DNA of 64,000 nucleotides from assembly GCF_046600735.1 (NCBI RefSeq), contig NZ_JBJMAW010000001.1, forward strand, positions 248,001-312,000, given 5' to 3'. The notes under the pieces are model-generated. The model ran no database searches and had not been told where the DNA came from. It worked only from the letters and a program-made list of their open reading frames with translations. The position numbers were made by a program, and so were the translations under genes. Below, in pieces: positions 54,308 through 64,000 of this stretch. The stretch's first letter is position 1. Each line of letters starts with the position of its first letter. Source of the DNA: Novilysobacter_A longmucuonensis (GTDB taxonomy: Bacteria; Pseudomonadota; Gammaproteobacteria; Xanthomonadales; Xanthomonadaceae).

Positions 54308-55091
54308 GGGGGCGCTCCTTGCGATCCGGTGCAAGCGCCGGGGGTGATCCGTGCCGTGCGGCGCCGGTTGGTTCCGTTTTTCGCTGTTGCCCTCGCCCTC
54401 GCCCTCGCCCTCGCCCTCGCCCTCGCTCTTGCCCTTGCCCTTGCCCTTGCCCTTGACGTTGCAGCGCCGATTAATCCACCTCGTCTCTGCACAGACCCCG
54501 AAGGGGCGGCGCACATGGATGTGCGCCGTTTTCCGACCGAGCCATGGATGGCGAGTCGGAAAATCCCGATGCCTGCTGCAGGCCAAGTGTCTGACTTGTC
54601 GGGGAGGGGCCTTTCTTTGGTTACTTTCTTTGGCCATTCAAAGAAAGTCACTCGCCGAAGGCGAAAGCGTTTGATCTTCGCCTGTCTACCGTTTGCGGAT
54701 GCTGCCGCGTTCGCGACGCGCTCAAGATCAACATCGAGATCAAGATCAACGTGAAAATCAAGATCAACGTCAAGAGCTTCCGCCTGAAGGCGGGTCACTT
54801 TCTTTGCTAAGCCCAAAGAAAGTAACCAAAGAAAGGGCTCTCCTCGACACACCTCCCGTGCGGGCGTGGAGTATCGCGGGGATTTTTCGACTCGCCATCC
54901 ATGGCTCGGTCGAAAAACGGCGGCCATCCATGGCCGCCGCCCATCCGGGTCTGTGGAGATGCGACGTGGATTGATTGGAGTTGCAACGTCGAGGTCAACA
55001 TCAAGGTCGAGGACAAGGGCAGAAGCAATCGCAAATGCAGGATCAAAAGCGTGGTCGGACCGCTCGAGATCACCAGCCGGGGCGGCGACGC
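54308..55091. repeat. Large composite palindromic element with hexanucleotide arrays, between GH15 and otsA
   Basis: (1) 54389-54454 is an 11-unit hexamer array: six GCCCTC, one GCTCTT, four GCCCTT. (2) An inverted repeat with arms of about 200 bases spans 54452-54660 and 54786-54993; the outer 45 bases (54452-54496 versus 54949-54993) match at about 37 of 45 positions by hand count. The arms contain GACCGAGCCATGGATGGC and CTTTCTTTGGTTACTTTCTTT blocks in opposite orientation. (3) The centre (54721-54775) is another 6-base-period tract of ATCAAG/ATCAAC. (4) The outer right edge (54988-55022) is again 6-periodic (GTCGAG/GTCAAC/ATCAAG). Open frames here, including a 268-codon one on the minus strand, translate as dipeptide-like repeats and are not supported as genes. 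Confidence 0.85.
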
Positions 55092-56936
55092 TCACGTTGC
55101 CTCCTGCCACGGTCGGCTCAGGCGCATGGCCGCGTTGATCAGGCCGACATGCGAGTAGGTCTGCGGGAAGTTGCCCCAGTGCTCGCCGTCCTCAAAGGCC
55201 AGGTCCTCCGACAGCAATCCCAGCGGGTTGCGGCGTCCCAGGATGCGCTCGAACATCTCGCGCGCCTCGTCGCACCGGCCGATCGCGGCCAGCGCGTCGA
55301 TGTACCAGAAGGTGCAGATCGTGAAGCTGGTCTCCGGAGTGCCGAAGTCGTCGGGGGCGACGTAGCGGAACAGCGCGTCGCCCAGCTTGAGCTCGCGGCC
55401 GATCGCCTCGACCGTGCCGATGAAGCGCGGGTCCTCGGCTTTGATGAAGCCCAGGTCGGCCAGCAGCAGCAACGAAGCGTCCAGGCGGTTTCCGTCCAGC
55501 GATTCGACGAAGTGACCGAGCTCGGCGTCATAGGCGTGGTCGCAGATGTGCGTGTGCATGCGGTCGGCGCGCTGGCGCCAGTGCTTGGCGCGGTCGTCCA
55601 GGCCCAATTGCGCGGCGATCTTGGCCAGCCGGTCGCAGGCCGCCCAGCACATCACGCTGGAATAGGTGTGCACCTCGGCGCGGCCGCGGAACTCCCACAG
55701 CCCGGCGTCGGGCTGGTCGTAGGCCGCGGCCGCCTGCTCGCCCAGCGTCTCCAGCCGCTCGAACATCGCCACGTCGCCCCGGTGAACCAGGCGCTGGTCG
55801 AAGAACAATTGGGTGGATGCCAGCACCACGCTGCCGTAGACGTCATGCTGCTTCTGCACCCAGGCCAGGTTGCCGCGCCGCACCGGGCCCATGCCGCGGT
55901 AGCCGGCCAGGGAGGCCACCTCCTCCTCACTGAGCTGGGTCTCGAAGCCGATGCCGTACAGCGGCTGCAGCAGGCCGTCGCTGCTGGCCAGGTTGAACAC
56001 GTAGCGCAGGTAGTCCTCCATCGTGCGGGTCGCGCCCAGGCGGTTGAGCGCGCGCACCACGAAGGTGGAGTCACGCAGCCAGCAGTAGCGGTAGTCCCAG
56101 TTGCGCACCGTGTAGGCGGCTTCGGGAATCGAGGTGGTCATCGCCGCCACGATCGCGCCGGTCTCCTCGTACTGGCACAGCTTCAGCGTGATCGCGCTGC
56201 GGATCACTGCGTCCTGCCAGTCCAGCGGGATCGACAGATAACGCACCCATTCGCGCCAGTAGGCGATGGTGCGCTCCTCGGCATGGCGCACGAACGTCGC
56301 CACCGGCTGGGTCAGCGTCTCGTCGGGGCCGAGCACCAGGTGCAGGTCGCGATCGAGCACGAACGGCAACTGGTCGCGCACCAGCCGCACCGGTACGTCG
56401 CTGGTCAGGCGCAGGGTGAAGCCGGGCACCAGGTAGCGGATGTGGTTGCTGCCCCAGGTGGTCTCGGGAACGGCCGCACCGTAGTCCGCCAGCGGCCGCA
56501 GCCGGATGCGGATGCGCGGACTGCCGCTGAGCGGGCACAGCCGGCGCAGCAGCATGACCGGGCGATAGAAGCGCTCGTGCCAGTGCCAGCGCGGGGCGAA
56601 GTCGGTGATCTCCACCGCGCCGCCGTGGCGGTCGCGCAACACCGTGCGCAGCACCGCGGTGTTGGGCAGGTAGTGCTGCTCGGCCGATTCGAAGTCGTCG
56701 AGCTCGATCGCGTAGTCGCCGCCCTCGTGTTCGTTGGGCGACAACAGCGCGCAGAAGGTCGGGTCGCCATCGAAGGCGGGCACGCAACCCCATACCACCC
56801 GCGCGCGTGCATCGATCAGCGCCGCGACGCTGCCGTTGCCGACCATGCCCAGGTCGAGCGAGGGCTGCAGCGGCGAATCGGCTGGCGCGGGCGGCCGGGC
56901 TTGCGCGGCGGGTTGGCCTTGCGGCGCCTCGGTCAT
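55092..56936 (-). CDS. Glycoside hydrolase family 15 protein (glucoamylase/trehalase-like)
   Basis: 614 residues. An N-terminal beta-sandwich (about 25-240) is followed by an (alpha/alpha)6 domain with the GH15 signature TVRNWDYRYCWLRDSTF and a second acidic segment (YSSVMCWAACDRLAKIA). GH15 members hydrolyse alpha-1,4/1,6-glucans or, in some bacteria, trehalose. Its place inside the ots genes suggests trehalose or maltodextrin turnover. No signal peptide, so cytoplasmic. The ATG (56934-56936) overlaps the otsB stop. The N-terminal 24 residues are Pro/Ala-rich and variable. Confidence 0.9.
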   Translation of the reverse strand: MTEAPQGQPAAQARPPAPADSPLQPSLDLGMVGNGSVAALIDARARVVWGCVPAFDGDPTFCALLSPNEHEGGDYAIELDDFESAEQHYLPNTAVLRTVLRDRHGGAVEITDFAPRWHWHERFYRPVMLLRRLCPLSGSPRIRIRLRPLADYGAAVPETTWGSNHIRYLVPGFTLRLTSDVPVRLVRDQLPFVLDRDLHLVLGPDETLTQPVATFVRHAEERTIAYWREWVRYLSIPLDWQDAVIRSAITLKLCQYEETGAIVAAMTTSIPEAAYTVRNWDYRYCWLRDSTFVVRALNRLGATRTMEDYLRYVFNLASSDGLLQPLYGIGFETQLSEEEVASLAGYRGMGPVRRGNLAWVQKQHDVYGSVVLASTQLFFDQRLVHRGDVAMFERLETLGEQAAAAYDQPDAGLWEFRGRAEVHTYSSVMCWAACDRLAKIAAQLGLDDRAKHWRQRADRMHTHICDHAYDAELGHFVESLDGNRLDASLLLLADLGFIKAEDPRFIGTVEAIGRELKLGDALFRYVAPDDFGTPETSFTICTFWYIDALAAIGRCDEAREMFERILGRRNPLGLLSEDLAFEDGEHWGNFPQTYSHVGLINAAMRLSRPWQEAT

Positions 56937-57682
56937 GGCGTGGTCACTCGGGCAGCGGCGCTCAGCCAGGCGCCGACGGCGGCGGGATCGGCCAAAGAAT
57001 GGCCGGCGGCGGTGGGGCGGCGGTCGCCGACGATCACCGCAAGCCCGCCCAGCTCGAGCACGACCGCGAAGCCGTCCTCGTCGGTATGGTCGTCGCCGAC
57101 GAACACCGGCTTGCGCCCCCGGAACGGGGCCGCGCCAAGCATCCGCGTGATCGCGGCGCCCTTGTCCGCGCCTGCGGGGCGCACCTCGACCACGTGATCG
57201 CCGGGCTGCACGCGGTAGCCCGGCAGCCAGGCCAGCGCCGCATCGGCAAGCGCCCGCAGCCGCGGCTCCGCGTGCCGGTTGCCGCGCCAGTGCAGCGCCA
57301 TGGTCGCGCCCTTGTCCTCGACCACCGCGCCGGGAAATCGCGCGATGACGCTCTCGGCCTCGCGGCGCAGGGTTTTGAGTGGCGCCGGAATCGGCGTCGG
57401 CCGGGTGCTATCGCGGCGCTCCAGCCCATGCAGGCCGGTCGCGGGCAGGTGCAAGGGTGCGAACAGCGCATCGAGTTGTGCCAGCGAGCGGCCGCTGACC
57501 AGCGCCAGCGCACCGTCCAGGCGCTCATGCAGCGCACCGATCGAATCGAGCAGGTCCGGTGAGACCCGCACCTCGTCGGGCTTCTGCGCGAACTCCAGCA
57601 GGGTCCCGTCGACATCGAGGAACAAGGCCCAATCCAGCGCGGGCGGCGGCGGCGGCGGTAGCGGCGGGGTGGGTGCGGACAT
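56933..57682 (-). CDS. otsB: Trehalose-6-phosphate phosphatase OtsB
   Basis: 249 residues, HAD superfamily. Motif I LFLDVDGTLLEF (nucleophile Asp), motif II LALVSGRSL, and motif IV region VFVGDDHTDEDGF are intact. It dephosphorylates trehalose 6-phosphate to trehalose. The ATG at 57682 (MSAPTPPLP) was chosen; the frame could start six codons earlier at a GTG. The N-terminus is proline-rich (eight or more prolines). It is the first gene of the minus-strand trehalose set and divergent from clpB. Confidence 0.93.
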   Translation of the reverse strand: MSAPTPPLPPPPPPALDWALFLDVDGTLLEFAQKPDEVRVSPDLLDSIGALHERLDGALALVSGRSLAQLDALFAPLHLPATGLHGLERRDSTRPTPIPAPLKTLRREAESVIARFPGAVVEDKGATMALHWRGNRHAEPRLRALADAALAWLPGYRVQPGDHVVEVRPAGADKGAAITRMLGAAPFRGRKPVFVGDDHTDEDGFAVVLELGGLAVIVGDRRPTAAGHSLADPAAVGAWLSAAARVTTP

Positions 57683-57818
57683 GCAAGCGATTGTGAACAC
57701 GGGGATGTAAGCGTGGGGTGGACGGGCGGTGTTCAGGGTTCGGTTTTGGCGGGAGAGCTGGTCTGGACTCGGGTTCCGGGGTCCCGCTCGCCGACCCTCG
57801 CTCCCAGATCACCCGCTC

Positions 57819-57847
57819 CTTGATTCGCGCCCGTTACAACCGCATCT
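57819..57847 (+). promoter_or_regulatory. Heat-shock (sigma-32) promoter candidate for clpB
   Basis: CTTGATT at 57819-57825, a 14-base spacer, CCGCATCT at 57840-57847 (consensus CTTGAAA and CCCCATnT with 13-17 spacing). It is placed 32 bases before the clpB ATG, giving a short leader. clpB is a classical sigma-32 target, which supports the match. Confidence 0.6.
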
Positions 57848-57878
57848 CCCACCCATCGCACCATCCAGAGAATTCCCG

Positions 57879-60503
<2,625 letters not shown>

Positions 60504-60510
60504 AAGGCCT

Positions 60511-60587
60511 GTAGGAGCGGCTTCAGCCGCGATCCGGAACAGGCGCAAGCGCGCGGGCACCCCGATCGCGGCTGAAGCCGCTCCTAC
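60511..60587. repeat. REP pair between clpB and ybaL
   Basis: GTAGGAGCGGCTTCAGCCGCGATCC from 60511 and the inverse GATCGCGGCTGAAGCCGCTCCTAC to 60587. It separates two convergent genes and could serve both as bidirectional terminator. A solo GTAGGAGCTAC follows near 60617. Confidence 0.9.
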
Positions 60588-60649
60588 ACCAGCCAAAGCA
60601 ACCCGCGCAGATCGCTGTAGGAGCTACAAGAACGCAGCGCGGGGTGCGG

Positions 60650-62338
60650 CTAACCGATCGTCGACGGCAAATGGCGCGCACCGCGGTAGGTCGGCGTGGC
60701 CATCACCATCTCGGCCAGGCTGTGGGCGAGCTCGCGCTCGGCCATGACCGCGGCGTCGGCGCCGTGCTGGAGCAGGTGCTTGACCTCGGCGTCGGAATGC
60801 GCGCGTGCCACGATCGTCAGTCCGGGGTTGATCTCGCGCAGCCGGGCGATGATCTCGCCAGCCTCCAGTACGTTGGGGATCGCCAGCAGCACGGTATTGG
60901 CGCGCTCGGGCTGGGCTTCGCGCAGCACCCGTTCGTTGACCGCGTTGCCCAGGATCGACGGCAGGCCCGCGGCGCGCGCGTGCTCGACCAGGTGATCCTC
61001 GCCGTCGATCACCACCACCGGCACCTTGCGCTCGGTCAACAGGCGCCCCAGCTCGCTGCCGACACGGCCGTGGCCGATCAGGATCACGTGGTTGGCGATG
61101 TCGGCGGGAATCGGCGGACTCATTACCTGCACCGCTTCGGGCATGGCCTCGGCGGCTTCACGCGCCAGGCGGCGGTCGAGCAAGGCGAACAGCAGCGGGT
61201 TGACCACGATCGACAGCAGCGCGCCGGCCAGGATCAGGTCCTGCCCGTCCTGCGGCAGGATGCCGAGCTGCAGGCCGAGCCCGGCGAGGATGAAGGAGAA
61301 CTCGCCGATCTGCGCCAGGCTGGCGGAGATCACCAGCGCGGTCGAGCTGGGTTTGCCGAACCCGCGCACGATCGCCCAGGCAGCCAGCGACTTGCCGACC
61401 ACGATGATCAGGAAGGTCATCAGCACCTCCAGCGGGTGCTCGACCAGGATCATCGGGTCAAACAGCATGCCGACCGACACGAAGAACAGCACCGCGAACG
61501 CATCGCGCAGCGGCAGGGTCTCGGTGGCGGCCTTGGCGCTGAACTCGGACTCGTTGAGCAGCATGCCGGCGAAGAACGCACCCAGCGCGAACGACACCCC
61601 GAACATCTCCGCCGAGCCGAACGCCACGCCCATCGCGATCGCCAGCACGCACAGCGTGAACAACTCGCGCGAACCGGTGCCGGCGACGCGTTCGAGTACC
61701 CACGGGATCACCCGGCGGCCGATGATCAGCATGAAGGCGACGAAACCGCCGACCTTCAGGAACGTGCCCAGCAGCGCGCCGCCGACGTCCGACATCCCGC
61801 CACCCTCGCCGCGCAGCACTTCGGCCAGCGCCGGCAGCAGTACCAGCGCGAGCACCATCGCCAGGTCCTCCACGATCAGCCAGCCGACCGCGATCCGGCC
61901 GCGGTAGGTCTCGACCAGGCGCCGCTCCTCCAGCGCGCGCAGCAGCACCACGGTGCTGGCCACCGACAGCGCCAGGCCGAACACGATCCCGGCGCCATGC
62001 GACCAGCCGAGCAACTGCGACAGACCCCAGCCCAGTGCGGTGGCGACCGCGATCTGCACGATCGCCCCGGGCAGCGCGATCGCCTTGACCTCCAGCAGGT
62101 CGCGCATCGAAAAATGCAGGCCGACGCCGAACATCAGCAGGATCACGCCGATCTCGGCGATCTGCGGCGCCAGCGTCTGGTCGCCGACGAAGCCCGGGGT
62201 GAACGGCCCGGCGACGATGCCGGCGACCAGGTAGCCGACCAGCGGCGACAGCCGGCATTTCTGCGCCAGCGCGCCGAAGATGAATGCGAGCACGAAGCCG
62301 ACCACCAGGATTGCGATTAGCGGGGTGTGATGCGGCAT
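60650..62338 (-). CDS. ybaL: YbaL-type cation:proton antiporter (CPA2/KefB family) with RCK domain
   Basis: 562 residues. About twelve transmembrane helices (residues ~5-385) form a CPA2 exchanger with GYLVAGIVAGPFTPGFV and IGVILLMFGVGLHFS. A C-terminal RCK_N (TrkA-N) NAD-binding domain starts near residue 415 (HVILIGHGRVGSELGRLL). It probably exports K+ or Na+ in exchange for protons under stress. The ATG at 62338 has an AAAAGGAGCG ribosome-binding site. The open frame upstream is a shadow of the opposite ABC-F gene. Confidence 0.9.
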   Translation of the reverse strand: MPHHTPLIAILVVGFVLAFIFGALAQKCRLSPLVGYLVAGIVAGPFTPGFVGDQTLAPQIAEIGVILLMFGVGLHFSMRDLLEVKAIALPGAIVQIAVATALGWGLSQLLGWSHGAGIVFGLALSVASTVVLLRALEERRLVETYRGRIAVGWLIVEDLAMVLALVLLPALAEVLRGEGGGMSDVGGALLGTFLKVGGFVAFMLIIGRRVIPWVLERVAGTGSRELFTLCVLAIAMGVAFGSAEMFGVSFALGAFFAGMLLNESEFSAKAATETLPLRDAFAVLFFVSVGMLFDPMILVEHPLEVLMTFLIIVVGKSLAAWAIVRGFGKPSSTALVISASLAQIGEFSFILAGLGLQLGILPQDGQDLILAGALLSIVVNPLLFALLDRRLAREAAEAMPEAVQVMSPPIPADIANHVILIGHGRVGSELGRLLTERKVPVVVIDGEDHLVEHARAAGLPSILGNAVNERVLREAQPERANTVLLAIPNVLEAGEIIARLREINPGLTIVARAHSDAEVKHLLQHGADAAVMAERELAHSLAEMVMATPTYRGARHLPSTIG

Positions 62339-62435
62339 CGATCGCTCCTTTTCGAACTGATCAGGATCGGGTGCGTACCCCGCTGTTGCAAGCACGGATA
62401 TCGGCCCCGGCAGCCTGCCACCGTACAATGGCGGC

Positions 62436-64000
<1,565 letters not shown>

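Noticed and set aside
54304..55110. 268-codon minus-strand open frame spanning the whole GH15-otsA gap
   Set aside because: It translates hexamer arrays and inverted-repeat arms as DLDVDLD and RARARA runs. There is no family-like segment, and the opposite strand is equally open.

Overview
The window looks like a chromosome segment of a GC-rich gammaproteobacterium of the Xanthomonadaceae (Lysobacter/Luteimonas/Xanthomonas type). The reasons are the gene order (dcw cluster without murD, then lpxC, dciA, an M23 peptidase, secA and a mutT/thiE fusion, followed by coaE-pilD-pilC-pilB ... pilA-pilR-pilS and sucCD), the very GC-rich codon use, and the dense population of palindromic intergenic repeats beginning with GTAG. 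No rRNA or tRNA gene was recognised. The only structured RNA gene is rnpB.

Layout. 1-2666: yraN (cut by the window edge) and lpoA on the minus strand, divergent from rsmI. 3070-3433: RNase P RNA. 4058-22115: the division and cell wall (dcw) cluster mraZ-rsmH-ftsL-ftsI-murE-murF-mraY-ftsW-murG-murC-ddlB-ftsQ-ftsA-ftsZ-lpxC, all plus strand. From mraZ to ftsA nearly every stop overlaps the next start as ATGA. Where repeats have separated two genes (murG/murC and ddlB/ftsQ), a small open frame still bridges the gap with ATGA at both ends. 22894-28843: dciA, an M23 peptidase, secA and a Nudix/ThiE fusion. 29054-29527: a REP-associated tyrosine transposase (RAYT), the likely partner of the REP palindromes. 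29684-43908: coaE and a type IV pilus locus (pilD, pilC, pilB, pilA, pilR, pilS). This locus carries a three-gene block between pilB and pilA: a DPM1-like glycosyltransferase, a flippase-like membrane protein and a TMTC-like GT-C/TPR protein. That block may be a pilin glycosylation module. 44304-49507: sucCD, a nonsense-broken DUF559 gene, a BrnT-type toxin-antitoxin pair and nadE. 49823-52562: bamD, divergent from rluD-pgeF. 52940-57682: trehalose genes otsB, GH15 and otsA, with a roughly 600-base palindromic, hexamer-rich element between GH15 and otsA. 57879-64000: clpB with a heat-shock-like promoter, a YbaL-type cation antiporter and an ABC-F ATPase (YheS type, cut by the window end).

The most unusual signal is how repeats interact with genes. 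REP or hairpin elements lie in frame inside MurF and PgeF. A GGGACC-type inverted repeat forms the C-terminal tails of RsmH and FtsQ. A REP supplies the stop codon of the Nudix/ThiE protein. The murG start region is a four-copy 33-base tandem repeat that multiplies the start codon. Tandem REP-pair arrays have exact, locus-specific periods (122, 96, 80 and 123 bases). The functions given are homology-style readings of motifs and context. No database search was possible.
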